In this document: positions 8,739 through 17,784 of the stretch, piece after piece | How the letters are laid out: each line of letters starts with the position of its first letter | How positions within the stretch are numbered: the first letter of the stretch is position 1 | DNA from: Nocardia mangyaensis | GTDB taxonomy: Bacteria > Actinomycetota > Actinomycetes > Mycobacteriales > Mycobacteriaceae | Reading direction: 5' to 3' | DNA length: 64,000 nucleotides | NCBI RefSeq assembly: GCF_001886715.1 | Contig: NZ_CP018082.1 | Location: 6,758,001 to 6,822,000, forward strand | Translations under genes and position numbers: made by a program | Notes under the pieces: model-generated | What the model saw: only the letters and a program-made list of their open reading frames with translations | What the model was told of the DNA's origin: nothing | Database searches by the model: none

Positions 8739-9986
8739 ATGTCTGAATCCCGTTTGGTCAAGGCACTCGCCGTGCCTGCCGCGGCGGCCATCGCCGGATT
8801 GTTGCTCACCGGTTGCGGTGCGCGTGACGATGCCACCGAAACGACCGCCGTGTCCTGCGTGGACACCAGCGCCGACACCATCAAGGTGGGCTCGCTGCAC
8901 TCGCTGTCGGGCACCATGGCCATTTCCGAGGTCACCGTGGCCAACTCGACCAAGCTGGCGATCGACCAGATCAATGCCGCGGGCGGGGTACTCGGCAAGA
9001 AGATCGAGATGGTCCTCGAAGACGGCGCCTCGGACCCCAAGACCTTCGCCGAGAAGGCGGAGAAGCTGATCAGCTCCGACTGTGTGGCCGCGGTGTTCGG
9101 CGGCTGGACCTCGTCGAGCCGCAAGGCGATGAAGCCCAAGTTCGAGAGCTTGAACTCGCTGCTCTACTACCCCGTGCAGTACGAGGGCCTGGAAGACAGC
9201 AAGAACATCTTCTACACCGGTGCCACCACCAACCAGCAGATCGTCCCCGCGCTGGACTACCTCAAGGAAAAGGGCGTCAAGTCCCTGTACCTGGTGGGCT
9301 CGGACTACGTCTTCCCGCAGACCGCCAACCGCGTGATCAAGGCCTACGCCGAGGCCAACGGCATCGAGATCAAGGGCGAGGACTACACCCCGCTCGGCTC
9401 CACCGACTTCTCCACCATCGTCAACAAGGTGCGCTCCGCCGACGCGGACGCGGTGTTCAACACCCTCAACGGTGACTCCAATGTCGCCTTCTTCCGCGAG
9501 TACACCAACGCCGGCCTGAAGGCCGCCGAGATGCCGGTCGTCTCGGTGTCGATCGCCGAGGAAGAGGTCGGTGGCATCGGCGCGCAGAACATCGCGGGCC
9601 AGCTGACCGCCTGGAACTACTACCAGACCGTCGACAGCCCGGCGAACACCAAGTTCGTCGCCGATTACAAGGCCGCCTTCGGCGCCGACAAGCCCACCTC
9701 GGACCCGATGGAAGCCGCCTACACCTCGGTCTTCCTGTGGAAGAACACCGTCGAGAAGGCCAACTCCTTCGCCGTCGCCGACATCCAGGCCGCGGCCGAC
9801 GGTGTCAGCTTCGAGGCTCCCGAGGGCCTGGTCACCATCGACGGCTCCAACCACCACATCTCCAAGACCGCCCGCATCGGTGAGATCCGCGCCGACGGCC
9901 TGATCTACACCACCTGGGATTCCGGTGAGGCGATCGAGCCGGACCCGTACCTGACCTCCTACGACTGGGCCGAGGGCCTCAAGTAA
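8739..9986 (+). CDS. urtA: Urea ABC transporter substrate-binding lipoprotein UrtA
   Basis: 415 aa periplasmic-binding protein of the branched-chain amino acid/urea family. A lipoprotein signal (LLLTGCGA, lipobox Cys at residue ~26) anchors it outside the membrane. The mature part begins [16 protein letters not shown], the UrtA signature, and continues with [16 protein letters not shown] and [10 protein letters not shown]. The start at 8739 has GAGGAGA 8 bases upstream; the frame extending upstream to 7224 runs through fadE5 antisense and is not coding. First gene of urtABCDE. It is separated from urtB by a strong hairpin that may keep urtA mRNA more abundant than the rest. Confidence 0.95.
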   Translation: MSESRLVKALAVPAAAAIAGLLLTGCGARDDATETTAVSCVDTSADTIKVGSLHSLSGTMAISEVTVANSTKLAIDQINAAGGVLGKKIEMVLEDGASDPKTFAEKAEKLISSDCVAAVFGGWTSSSRKAMKPKFESLNSLLYYPVQYEGLEDSKNIFYTGATTNQQIVPALDYLKEKGVKSLYLVGSDYVFPQTANRVIKAYAEANGIEIKGEDYTPLGSTDFSTIVNKVRSADADAVFNTLNGDSNVAFFREYTNAGLKAAEMPVVSVSIAEEEVGGIGAQNIAGQLTAWNYYQTVDSPANTKFVADYKAAFGADKPTSDPMEAAYTSVFLWKNTVEKANSFAVADIQAAADGVSFEAPEGLVTIDGSNHHISKTARIGEIRADGLIYTTWDSGEAIEPDPYLTSYDWAEGLK

Positions 9987-9998
9987 GTAGCCCGACAG

Positions 9999-10029
9999 GT
10001 GTGGGACGCGCGCACCGCGCGTCCCACAC
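9999..10029 (+). terminator. Hairpin between urtA and urtB (attenuator or partial terminator)
   Basis: A perfect 14-base-pair stem (arms 9999-10012 and 10016-10029) with a 3-base loop, starting 12 bases after the urtA stop. No T-run follows. Inside an operon this would act as an RNA-stabilising or partially terminating element that favours the binding-protein gene. Confidence 0.75.
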
Positions 10030-10056
10030 CGCCCCATTTCCAAGGAGTCCGCTGCA

Positions 10057-10941
10057 ATGGACGTACTGATCGGCCAGCTCTTCACGGGGTTGAGCCTGGG
10101 ATCAATTCTTCTGCTCGCCGCACTCGGCCTGTCACTGACCTTCGGTCAGATGGGCGTCATCAACATGGCGCACGGCGAGTTCATCATGGCCGGCTGCTAC
10201 ACGACCTATGTTGTGCAGCAAGTGTTCTCATCGGCTGGTGTGTCGCTGCTCGTCTCATTGCTGATGGGCTTCCTCGTGGGTGGCCTGCTCGGCGCCGCCC
10301 TGGAAATGGGGTTGATCCGCTGGATGTACGACCGGCCGCTGGACACGCTGCTGGTCACCTTCGGTGTCGGCTTGGTGCTGCAACAGGCCGCGCGTGACAT
10401 CTTCGGCGCACCGGCCAAGAACGTGCTGGTGCCCGAATGGCTCAGCGGCGGCATCACCATCATGGGCGCGGTGGTCCCCAAGACCCGCATCTTCATCCTG
10501 GTGCTGGCGATCGTCGCGGTGACCGCGCTGGCCGCCGTACTCAAGACCACCCCGATGGGCAGGCGCATCCGCGCGGTCGTGCAGAACCGCGGCTTGGCCG
10601 AAACCAGCGGCATCTCCTCACGTTTCACCGATATCAGTACGTTCTTCATCGGTTCCGGCCTCGCCGGTGTGGCCGGTGTCGCGCTCACCCTGATCGGTTC
10701 GACGAGTCCCACCATCGGGCAGAGCTATCTGATCGACGCGTTCCTCGTGGTCGTGATGGGCGGCCTCGGCCAGATCAAGGGCACGGTGATCGCGGCGTTC
10801 GCGCTCGGCCTGCTCAACTCGTTCATCGAATACTCCACCACCGCGTCGATCGCGAAGGTGATCGTGTTCGTGCTGATCGTCATCTTCCTGCAGGTGCGCC
10901 CGCAGGGCCTGTTCACCGTGCGGACAAGGAGCCTGGCATGA
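10057..10941 (+). CDS. urtB: Urea ABC transporter permease UrtB
   Basis: 294 aa inner-membrane permease of the LivH/branched-chain family with about eight transmembrane helices. The N-terminal motif LTFGQMGVINMAHGEFIMAG is typical of UrtB/LivH. The conserved ABC-contact region near TTPMGRRIRAVVQNRGLAE is also present. The ATG at 10057 follows AAGGAG (spacing ~10). It overlaps urtC by ATGA, so it is translationally coupled. UrtB and UrtC form the urea channel. Confidence 0.95.
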   Translation: MDVLIGQLFTGLSLGSILLLAALGLSLTFGQMGVINMAHGEFIMAGCYTTYVVQQVFSSAGVSLLVSLLMGFLVGGLLGAALEMGLIRWMYDRPLDTLLVTFGVGLVLQQAARDIFGAPAKNVLVPEWLSGGITIMGAVVPKTRIFILVLAIVAVTALAAVLKTTPMGRRIRAVVQNRGLAETSGISSRFTDISTFFIGSGLAGVAGVALTLIGSTSPTIGQSYLIDAFLVVVMGGLGQIKGTVIAAFALGLLNSFIEYSTTASIAKVIVFVLIVIFLQVRPQGLFTVRTRSLA

Positions 10942-12074
10942 GCGCATTCACCGAACGCCTCCGCGCCCATCCTCGGGCAACCCCGCTCGTCGGCTTCGGC
11001 GTCGCCGCGATCCTGCTGTTCGCCGTGGCCCCCGCGGTACTCAGCGATTTCCGCCTGAACCTGCTCGCCAAGTTCCTCTGCTTCGCCATCGTGGCGGCCG
11101 GTATCGGCTTGGCCTGGGGCCGGGGCGGCATGCTCACCCTCGGCCAGGGCGTGTTCTTCGGCATCGGCGCCTACATCATGGCCATGCACATGCAGCTCGC
11201 CGATGCCGCGCGCCTGGGCGAGGATGTCCCCGAGTTCATGCAGATCTCGGGCATCAGTGAACTGCCGGGCTTCTGGCAGCCGTTCAGTTCCGCGCCGGTC
11301 ACGATCATCGCCATCCTGGTGCTGCCCGCGCTGGTGGCCGCGGCGCTCGGCTACGGCGTGTTCAAGCGCCGGGTCCGTGGCGCCTACTTCGCCATCCTGA
11401 GCCAGGCGCTCGCGGCGGCGCTGGCCATCCTGCTCACCGGTCAGCAGGCGATCGGTGGCTTCACCGGCCTGTCGGACTTCCGTTCCTTCTTCGGTTTCCG
11501 GCTCTCGGACCCGGCCAACCGGCAGATGCTGTTCTTCATCGCGGCGGGCACGCTGCTGGTGGTCGTCGCGCTGATCCGTCAGCTCAACCGCAGCCGCTAC
11601 GGCGAACTGCTGGTCGCGGTGCGCGACGCGGAGGAGCGGGTGCGCTTCCTCGGCTACGACCCGGCCAACATCAAGATCGTCGCCTACGTGGTCGCCGCGT
11701 TCCTCGCCGGTATCGCCGGTGCGCTGTTCACTCCGATCGTCGGCATCATCTCCCCCGCCGACATCGGCGTCATCCCGTCGATCGCGTTCCTCATCGGTGT
11801 CGCGATCGGTGGCCGCACCACGCTGCTCGGCCCGGTTCTCGGCGCGATCGGCGTGGCCTGGGCGCAGACCTCGCTGTCGGAGTCGTTCCCCTCGGGCTGG
11901 ACCTACATGCAGGGCATCTTGTTCATCGTGGTGGTCGGCTTCATCCCGGCCGGGCTCGCCGGTCTGTGGCCACTGCTGCGCGGCTGGCTCGACAGCAGGC
12001 GCGCGAGCACCACACCGCCGCCGCCACCGGCAGCGGACACCGTCGGCACCGAGGAGAAGGTGGAAGCGCGATGA
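10938..12074 (+). CDS. urtC: Urea ABC transporter permease UrtC
   Basis: 378 aa permease of the LivM family, partner of UrtB. Hydrophobic helices run throughout; the motif GRGGMLTLGQGVFFGIGAYI is the LivM/UrtC hallmark and RDAEERVRFLGYD is the cytoplasmic coupling region. The start at 10938 overlaps the urtB stop (ATGA) and has AAGGAG upstream. The proline-rich C-terminus (TTPPPPPAAD) is a cytoplasmic tail of no known role. It overlaps urtD by ATGA. Confidence 0.95.
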   Translation: MSAFTERLRAHPRATPLVGFGVAAILLFAVAPAVLSDFRLNLLAKFLCFAIVAAGIGLAWGRGGMLTLGQGVFFGIGAYIMAMHMQLADAARLGEDVPEFMQISGISELPGFWQPFSSAPVTIIAILVLPALVAAALGYGVFKRRVRGAYFAILSQALAAALAILLTGQQAIGGFTGLSDFRSFFGFRLSDPANRQMLFFIAAGTLLVVVALIRQLNRSRYGELLVAVRDAEERVRFLGYDPANIKIVAYVVAAFLAGIAGALFTPIVGIISPADIGVIPSIAFLIGVAIGGRTTLLGPVLGAIGVAWAQTSLSESFPSGWTYMQGILFIVVVGFIPAGLAGLWPLLRGWLDSRRASTTPPPPPAADTVGTEEKVEAR

Positions 12075-12898
12075 CCGAACCCACGCACGAACCCAAAGCC
12101 GGCGGCAACGCGGGCATGGACAGTGACTACCTCGAAATCCGCGGTCTCTCGGTGAGTTTCGACGGATTCAAGGCGGTCACCGATGTCGACCTGACCGTGC
12201 TGCAGGGCGACCTGCGGTTCCTGATCGGACCCAACGGCGCGGGCAAGACCACGCTGATCGACGCCATCACCGGCCTGGTCCCGGCCACCGGCTCGGCGCA
12301 GAAGGCCGGTGTCGAACTGCTCGGCCAGAAGGTGCACCAGATCGCCCGCCTCGGCATCGGGCGCACCTTCCAGACCGCGAGTGTGTTCGAACAGCTCACC
12401 GTGCTGCAGAACCTCGACATCGCCGCGGGCGCGGGCCGCTCGCCGCTGTCGCTGCTGCGCACCCGCAAGTCGGTGCTGCCCAGCATCGAAGAGGCTTTGG
12501 AGACAACTGGTCTGACCGACCTGCGGGACAAGCCGGCGGGTGTGCTCGCGCACGGGCAGAAGCAGTGGCTCGAGATCGGCATGCTGCTGGTGCAGAACGC
12601 CTCGGTGCTGCTGCTCGACGAGCCCGTCGCGGGCATGAGCGCCGAGGAGCGCGAGGAGACCGGAAACCTGTTGCGCCGCATCGGCGGCGACCGCGTGGTC
12701 ATCGTCGTCGAGCACGACATGGACTTCATGCGGTCCTTCGCCACCTCGGTCACCGTGCTGGCAGGCGGCAAGGTGCTCAGCGAGGGCAGTGTCGAACAGG
12801 TGCAGGCCGACCCGAAGGTACAGGAGGTCTACCTCGGCACCGCGGCGCTGGCCACCGACGACCTGCCAACGACAGACAAGGAGTCGGCGGATGCTTGA
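12071..12898 (+). CDS. urtD: Urea ABC transporter ATP-binding protein UrtD
   Basis: 275 aa ATPase of the LivG type. Walker A is GPNGAGKTT, the signature region is LAHGQKQWLEIGM (a degenerate LSGGQ, usual in UrtD), and Walker B is LLLLDEPVAGM followed by the switch histidine in VVEHDMDFM. The first ~17 residues are a flexible extension. The start overlaps the urtC stop by four bases, and urtE begins 8 bases before the end. Confidence 0.95.
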   Translation: MTEPTHEPKAGGNAGMDSDYLEIRGLSVSFDGFKAVTDVDLTVLQGDLRFLIGPNGAGKTTLIDAITGLVPATGSAQKAGVELLGQKVHQIARLGIGRTFQTASVFEQLTVLQNLDIAAGAGRSPLSLLRTRKSVLPSIEEALETTGLTDLRDKPAGVLAHGQKQWLEIGMLLVQNASVLLLDEPVAGMSAEEREETGNLLRRIGGDRVVIVVEHDMDFMRSFATSVTVLAGGKVLSEGSVEQVQADPKVQEVYLGTAALATDDLPTTDKESADA

Positions 12899-13583
12899 AC
12901 TACACGAGATCCATTCCGGTTACGGCCGCACCGAGGTGATCCACGGTGTCAGCCTGACCGTTCCCGACGACAGCGTGGTCGCCATCATGGGCCACAACGG
13001 GGCGGGCAAGACCACCCTGCTGCGCACCGCGGTGGGCCTGCTCGGTACCAAGTCGGGCACGATCACCTTCGACGGCGAGAAGATCACCAAACTCTCGCCC
13101 TCGCAACGGGTCAAGCGCGGCATCGCCTATGTGCCGCAGGGCCAGCAGAGCTTCCCCCAGCTGAGCACCGCCGAGAATCTGCAGGTGGTGGCGGACGGGC
13201 GCAAACGCGGCAAGGCGCTCATCGACGAGTCGCTCGACCTGTTCCCCGCGCTGCGTGAGCTGCTGACCCGCAAGGCGGGACTGCTCTCGGGCGGTCAGCG
13301 TCAGCAGCTGGCGATCGCCCGCGCGCTGATCACCGAACCCAAGCTGCTCATCCTCGACGAGCCGACCGAGGGCATCCAGCCCTCGGTGGTGGCCGAGATC
13401 GAGCGCACCATCATCGAATTGACCCAGCGCGGCGGGCTGAGCGTGCTGCTGGTGGAGCAGCACATCGGCTTCGCGCTGCAGGCCGCCCAGCAGTACTACG
13501 TCCTGCATTCGGGGCATCTCGGTTCGAGCGGCGCGGGCGGGGCCGGCGCGGAATCCGCGGTCCGCGCGGCGATGGCCATCTGA
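12891..13583 (+). CDS. urtE: Urea ABC transporter ATP-binding protein UrtE
   Basis: 230 aa ATPase of the LivF type. Walker A is GHNGAGKTT, the signature LSGGQRQQLAIARAL, and Walker B LLILDEPTEGIQP with VEQHIGFA as the H-loop. UrtD and UrtE form the ATPase pair of the urea importer. The ATG at 12891 has AAGGAG ~8 bases upstream. The end is glycine/alanine-rich. The GntR gene starts 15 bases downstream and is probably in the same transcript. Confidence 0.95.
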   Translation: MLELHEIHSGYGRTEVIHGVSLTVPDDSVVAIMGHNGAGKTTLLRTAVGLLGTKSGTITFDGEKITKLSPSQRVKRGIAYVPQGQQSFPQLSTAENLQVVADGRKRGKALIDESLDLFPALRELLTRKAGLLSGGQRQQLAIARALITEPKLLILDEPTEGIQPSVVAEIERTIIELTQRGGLSVLLVEQHIGFALQAAQQYYVLHSGHLGSSGAGGAGAESAVRAAMAI

Positions 13584-13598
13584 ACGCAGGCACGCACA

Positions 13599-14312
13599 AT
13601 GGCACACAGGGGGCGGGTGTCACTGGCGGAGCGAGTCTATGCCGAGCTTCGCCACGATCTCGCCACCGGAACGCTCCAGCCGACCGAACGGTTGCGAGCC
13701 GAACGGCTGGCCCAGCGGTACGGCGTCTCGCGGACTCCGGTGCGCGAGGCGCTGGCCCGGCTGCAAGCCGATGGACTCGTCCAGCGCCACGCCGACGGCC
13801 TCTACCTCTACCGGCCGCGACTCGACGAACTCGATGAGTTGTTCGAGTTGCGGATAGTGCTGGAGTCCAGGGGTTTCCAGCGCATCGCTGTCACCGGCCC
13901 GGCGCATCCACGTGGCGCGTCCGCCCATGATCTGCTCGCCGTGCGCGCCGAACTGGCCCGCTGGCGCGAGTTCCGCGACGATCCGCCGGACCCCGGACCC
14001 GACCTGGTCGCCGCCGACGAGCGTTTCCACACCGAATTGCTCAGGGCTGCGGGGAATTCCGCGTTGGCCGAGGCGCTGACCGCGGTGTACGAGCGGGTGC
14101 GTCCCGTCCGCACCTTGGACGTGCCCAATGCCGAGCGGGTCGCGGCGATGACCGCCGAGCACATCGTCATCGCCGAGCAGGTGCTCGCCGGTGACGACGA
14201 ACGCGCGCTGCGCACCCTCACCGCGCACATCAATTCCTCTCGCGCCCACGTGCGGGTCCGCGCGGAGCAGGCGATCGCGTTCACCAAACTCGGTCGCGCC
14301 GTGCGGGATTGA
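13599..14312 (+). CDS. GntR-family regulator, FadR/FCD type, at the end of the urea operon
   Basis: 237 aa. An N-terminal winged helix (residues ~8-70, signature AERLAQRYGVSRTPVREALARLQADGLV) is followed by an all-helical FCD effector domain (ADERFHTELLRAAGNSAL and a terminal HI.SSR motif). FCD domains bind small carboxylates or metal-bound ligands. It follows urtE by 15 bases, so it is likely co-transcribed and may regulate urt; the effector is unknown. A GTG at 13617 with AGGGGG upstream is an equally good start, giving 231 aa. Confidence 0.85.
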   Translation: MAHRGRVSLAERVYAELRHDLATGTLQPTERLRAERLAQRYGVSRTPVREALARLQADGLVQRHADGLYLYRPRLDELDELFELRIVLESRGFQRIAVTGPAHPRGASAHDLLAVRAELARWREFRDDPPDPGPDLVAADERFHTELLRAAGNSALAEALTAVYERVRPVRTLDVPNAERVAAMTAEHIVIAEQVLAGDDERALRTLTAHINSSRAHVRVRAEQAIAFTKLGRAVRD

Positions 14313-14318
14313 TGCCGG

Positions 14319-15197
14319 TCAGCAGTCCGGCTGGAACGGCCAGCACTGCACCTGGCTGGCCGGGGTCGGCACGCTGGTGGTGGTCTCGGTGGTCTCCGAC
14401 ATCGGACGCGGCCGCGGGGAATCGCGGATCAGGGCCGCACCGACCACGACGAAGACCACCAGCACCCCGAGCAGTGCGACAGCGAGCACGACCACCGAGG
14501 CGAGCTTGCCGCGCGAGCCCTCGGTGACCGGCGGTGGCGTCGGTTCGACGGGTTTGCGCATCTGCTGCGGGATCGGGGTGGGCGGCGGACGGTTCTCCTG
14601 GAAGCCGTCCTCGGCCAGGTCGGCCCGGTTCGGCGCCAGCTCGGCCAGGCCGAGCGCGGTGCAGGTGTTGCGTACCCGATCGATGGTCCAGTCGCGCGGT
14701 CCCGCGGAGAACCCCTCCAGGTAGATCTGCAACTCATGAGCGTCGACGGTATTGGCGACAAGCACGTCGAGGCCGGGCCGCAGCGCGGTACGCGCGGGCC
14801 GGACCACCACGCCCCGATACGGAATCAGCACCACCCCGCCGCAGACGTGCCTGCTGTCCTGCAACGCGTTTTCCAGCGCCACCCGCACCGCGTGTACCCC
14901 GTGCTCGACCCGGTCGGTGAGTCCGTGCGGGTTCTCCACGTCGAGGTCGAGCGGGCTGTCGCTGATCGTCCATTCGCCCTGCGCCGAGAGCGCGAGCAGT
15001 CCGCTCTGCCGTCGCCGGAAGCCCTTCACCTCGATCACGGTGATCCCCCGTGGGGTGATCACCACCGCCCCGAGCCGACGATCACCCACCCGGCAGTCGA
15101 CCAGCGCGAGCCCCGTGCTCGACAAGGCGCGCAGGCATTCGACGAACTCCCGCTCGGCGCCGGTGAGCTCCGCACCCGGCCTGATCCGAACCAGCAT
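14319..15197 (-). CDS. NERD-domain membrane protein
   Basis: 292 aa. The N-terminal ~200 residues resemble the nuclease-related domain: a glutamate-rich first helix (LTGAEREFVECLRAL), then VVITPRGITVIEVKGF, which carries the E-x-K half of a PD-(D/E)xK fold. After a proline-rich linker a single transmembrane helix (residues ~235-258) leads to a short Ser/Thr-rich tail with two cysteines. Topology suggests a cytoplasmic nuclease-like domain tethered to the membrane. The ATG at 15197 fits the family better than the open frame to 15323, whose extension is low-complexity. It converges on the GntR gene. Biological role unknown. Confidence 0.65.
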   Translation of the reverse strand: MLVRIRPGAELTGAEREFVECLRALSSTGLALVDCRVGDRRLGAVVITPRGITVIEVKGFRRRQSGLLALSAQGEWTISDSPLDLDVENPHGLTDRVEHGVHAVRVALENALQDSRHVCGGVVLIPYRGVVVRPARTALRPGLDVLVANTVDAHELQIYLEGFSAGPRDWTIDRVRNTCTALGLAELAPNRADLAEDGFQENRPPPTPIPQQMRKPVEPTPPPVTEGSRGKLASVVVLAVALLGVLVVFVVVGAALIRDSPRPRPMSETTETTTSVPTPASQVQCWPFQPDC

Positions 15198-15399
15198 TCC
15201 GATGTTTCCCCTACCGTGCCGCGACCTCGCACCGCCGCCGCGCGCTGCGGTACCCACCGATAATGACGCGCAACTGTTCCGAAAACCACTGGAAAGCAAA
15301 GAAAAACAGGAGTACTCCCGCACTCGCCACGAAATCCACCTACCGCCGGGTACGCTTTCGACTCGGCCGGGCGAGATCTAGACGACAGGTGGAGAAACG

Positions 15400-15945
15400 A
15401 TGGATTCAGCGCCCCTACCACGCGTTTCGCCGGGACGGTTCGCCGAGCTCGGACCGATCAACTGGGTTGTCTGGCAGGCGCTTTCCCGGGCCGCGGGCAC
15501 CGAGGACGCGCATCTGTTCAGCACACTGGGCCGCACCCGCGGCCTGTTCCGCGGCTGGCTGCACTTCTCCGGCAAGCTCATGCCCGGCGGCAGACTGCCC
15601 CGCGCGGAGGCCGAGCTGGTCATCCTGCGGGTGGCCCACCTGCGCGACTGCGACTACGAGACCGACCACCATCGGCGCCTCGGCCGCAAGGCGGGCCTGA
15701 CCGCGGTCGAGATCGATCGCGTCGGCGCGGGCCCCGAGGCCGAGGGGTGGACGCCGCGGCAGCGGGCCCTACTCGCCGCCGTCGACCAGCTGGTGGCCAC
15801 CCGCAACGTCGACGACCCCGCCTGGACCGAGCTGGCCGCGCACTACGACGAGCGGCTGCTGATCGAGATCGTGCTGCTGATCAACCAGTACGAGGGGCTG
15901 GCCTCGACCATCACGACACTGCGCATCGAGCGCGACACCTTCTGA
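15400..15945 (+). CDS. Carboxymuconolactone decarboxylase (AhpD-like) family protein
   Basis: 181 aa. The CMD core is residues ~45-120, with LVILRVAHLRDCDYETDHH; the family pattern (E, then C and H) is present but only one cysteine, so it is not an AhpD-type CxxC peroxidase partner. Members act as lactone decarboxylases or as unassigned alkylhydroperoxidase-like enzymes. The ATG at 15400 has GGTGGAGA upstream. About 200 bases without a gene precede it. No partner gene is evident; it stands alone before the VOC gene. Confidence 0.82.
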   Translation: MDSAPLPRVSPGRFAELGPINWVVWQALSRAAGTEDAHLFSTLGRTRGLFRGWLHFSGKLMPGGRLPRAEAELVILRVAHLRDCDYETDHHRRLGRKAGLTAVEIDRVGAGPEAEGWTPRQRALLAAVDQLVATRNVDDPAWTELAAHYDERLLIEIVLLINQYEGLASTITTLRIERDTF

Positions 15946-16036
15946 GGTGTGATCCATCCCATAGGGCGGCCCGGCGGAATTCTGCGCACAGTTAAGACGT
16001 ACAAAGTACAGAGTTCATCGCCTTCGAGGAGAGCCC

Positions 16037-16414
16037 ATGCAGATCACCGGTTCCGCCATCTCGCTCAACGTCGCCGACCCGCGGGCCTCGGCGCGGTTCC
16101 TGATCGACCACCTCGGCTTCGTCGAGCAGATGGCTTCTGACGGGTTCGTCTCGCTGACCAGGCCCGATGCGGGGGTGAATGTCATCTACCTGCGCACCGG
16201 GCTCGCCACCTTCAAACCGGCCAGAATCGCGGGCAGCGCGGGTGAGGGGCTACTGCTGGCGTTCGTCGTCGACGACATCGACGGCCAGTACGAGCGACTG
16301 CGCGCCGAGGGCGTCCCGATCGAGACGCCGATAGAGACCGAGGAATGGGGCGAGCGCTACTTCCAGATGACCGACCCCAACGGGATCGTCATCCAGCTCG
16401 TGCAGTGGGTGTGA
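16037..16414 (+). CDS. VOC (glyoxalase/bleomycin-resistance) family protein
   Basis: 125 aa, one vicinal-oxygen-chelate domain made of two beta-alpha-beta-beta-beta halves (start SAISLNVADPRASARFL; end FQMTDPNGIVIQLVQW). The second half has the usual glutamate region before the DPNG turn. The substrate cannot be inferred. The ATG at 16037 follows CGAGGAGAG. Upstream, GTAC-AAA-GTAC (15999-16009) is a small palindrome that could be an operator. It converges with the DoxX gene; stop codons are 3 bases apart. Confidence 0.82.
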   Translation: MQITGSAISLNVADPRASARFLIDHLGFVEQMASDGFVSLTRPDAGVNVIYLRTGLATFKPARIAGSAGEGLLLAFVVDDIDGQYERLRAEGVPIETPIETEEWGERYFQMTDPNGIVIQLVQWV

Positions 16415-16417
16415 GGC

Positions 16418-16804
16418 TCAGTCGCGCCGGGCGACCCGCAGCGCCGCGACGATCATCGGGATCTGCAACGGCAGTCGGGCCAGCACCCCGGCCTTGAAGG
16501 CGGGCGAGGCCTTCGGACTGCCGACCACGTCGACGGCCATCTGCACATTGGCCGGGAAGACGCCGACGAACAGCGCCGCGGCCAGCCAGCCACCCAGCCG
16601 ACGCGTACGCGGCACCGCCAGCGCCGTCGCCACGCCCAGCTCGGCGACCCCGGACCCGTAGGTGTAGGTCCGCGGGTTGCCGGGCAGCTTCGGCGGCACG
16701 ATGCGGTCGAAGAACTGGGGCGAGACGAAGTGCAGGACACCCGCCACGAACAGCAGCCCGCTCAACCAGGAATGGGCGCGCCGACGGGGAGTTTCAGTAG
16801 CCAC
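16418..16804 (-). CDS. DoxX-family membrane protein
   Basis: About 128 aa with four predicted transmembrane helices; typical DoxX-like features are VLHFVSPQFFDRIVPP near the N-terminus and VAELGVATALAVPRTRRLG. Members associate with quinone or thiol redox systems, but this one has no diagnostic partner beyond the neighbouring quinone reductase gene. The start is uncertain: GTG at 16804 (VATETP) is used, with GTG 16813 or TTG 16828 possible; none has a clear ribosome site. Same strand as qorB, 40 bases downstream of it. Confidence 0.75.
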   Translation of the reverse strand: MATETPRRRAHSWLSGLLFVAGVLHFVSPQFFDRIVPPKLPGNPRTYTYGSGVAELGVATALAVPRTRRLGGWLAAALFVGVFPANVQMAVDVVGSPKASPAFKAGVLARLPLQIPMIVAALRVARRD

Positions 16805-16844
16805 GTCCCGCACTCTGCCACACCGCAACGCCCCCGCCCACCCC

Positions 16845-17693
16845 TCAGCTCAGGATCGCGCGCAGGGCCTCGACCGGCGAGGTGGGCGCCGCGCCGAGCA
16901 GTGTGCGCAGGTCGCCGGTGTCGACCTCGAGCAATCCCGCGGCGATGCCGGTATCGGCGTCGGCCAGGGTCGCGGCCACGGCGTCGGGGAGTCCGGCCTG
17001 ACGCAGGACGGCCGCGTAATCGGCCTCGGTCAGGTTCTCGTAGCGCACCGGCTCGCCCGTGACCTGCGCGATCACCGCGGCGAGATCGGCGCCGGTCAGC
17101 GCGTCGTCACCACCGAGTTCATAGACGCGACCCTCGTGGCCGTCAGTGGTGAGCACCTTCGCCGCCGCGGCGGCGTAGTCGGCGCGGGTCGCACCGGAGA
17201 CCTTGCCCTCGCCGGACGCGCCGGTGAGCACGCCGGTCTGTGCGGCGTGCGCCGCACCGGCCGCGTAGTTCTCCCAGTACCAGCTGTTGCGCAGCAGGAC
17301 CGTCGGCACGGTCGCGGTGGCGAGAACCTCCTCGGTGCCCCGGTGGTCCTGCGCGAGGATCATCGGATTCTCCGTGGCCAGCGGGATGCTGGTGTAGGCG
17401 AGCAGATCCACGCCCGCCCGCTCGGCGGCGCGAATGACGTTGGTGTGCTGGGCGACTCGCTGCCCGATCTCACTGCCCGAGATCAGCAGCAGCCGATCGA
17501 CGCCGGCCAGTGCCGCGTCGAGGGCGGCGGGGTCGTCGTACGAAGCCTGCCGGACGCGCACACCACGTTCGGCGAGATCCTCGATCCTGGCCGGATCACG
17601 CACGATGGCGACGGTCTCGACCCCGTCGGCCAGCAGGGCTTCGACGACGAGCCTGCCCAGTTGTCCACTCGCCCCGGTTACCGCGACAGCCAT
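16845..17693 (-). CDS. qorB: NAD(P)H:quinone oxidoreductase, QorB/YtfG-like (NmrA-type SDR)
   Basis: 282 aa. The nucleotide-binding motif TGASGQLG opens the protein; IVRDPAR, LLLISGSEIGQR, AYTSI and LLRNSWYWENY follow the QorB pattern closely, ending with ATRADYAAAAA and VYELGGD. QorB reduces quinones with NADPH and protects against redox-cycling compounds. The ATG at 17693 has GGAGGAACTC directly upstream; the longer frame to 17717 lacks one. It is divergent from the HxlR regulator across a shared operator, the arrangement known for qor2/qorR of Corynebacterium and ytfG/ytfH of E. coli. Confidence 0.88.
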   Translation of the reverse strand: MAVAVTGASGQLGRLVVEALLADGVETVAIVRDPARIEDLAERGVRVRQASYDDPAALDAALAGVDRLLLISGSEIGQRVAQHTNVIRAAERAGVDLLAYTSIPLATENPMILAQDHRGTEEVLATATVPTVLLRNSWYWENYAAGAAHAAQTGVLTGASGEGKVSGATRADYAAAAAKVLTTDGHEGRVYELGGDDALTGADLAAVIAQVTGEPVRYENLTEADYAAVLRQAGLPDAVAATLADADTGIAAGLLEVDTGDLRTLLGAAPTSPVEALRAILS

Positions 17694-17719
17694 GAGTTCC
17701 TCCATACTGGTTTTCATGC

Positions 17720-17736
17720 ACTAACTATTTGTTAGT
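17720..17736. promoter_or_regulatory. Operator between qorB and its HxlR regulator
   Basis: A perfect inverted repeat ACTAAC-TATTT-GTTAGT in the 91-base divergent interval. AT-rich dyads of this form are typical HxlR/DUF24 sites. It lies 27 bases upstream of the qorB start and 49 bases upstream of the regulator start. Confidence 0.65.
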
Positions 17737-17784
17737 ACTATGCATTCATCATCAGCTCTGGTCAAGAGCGGTACCATCGTGACC

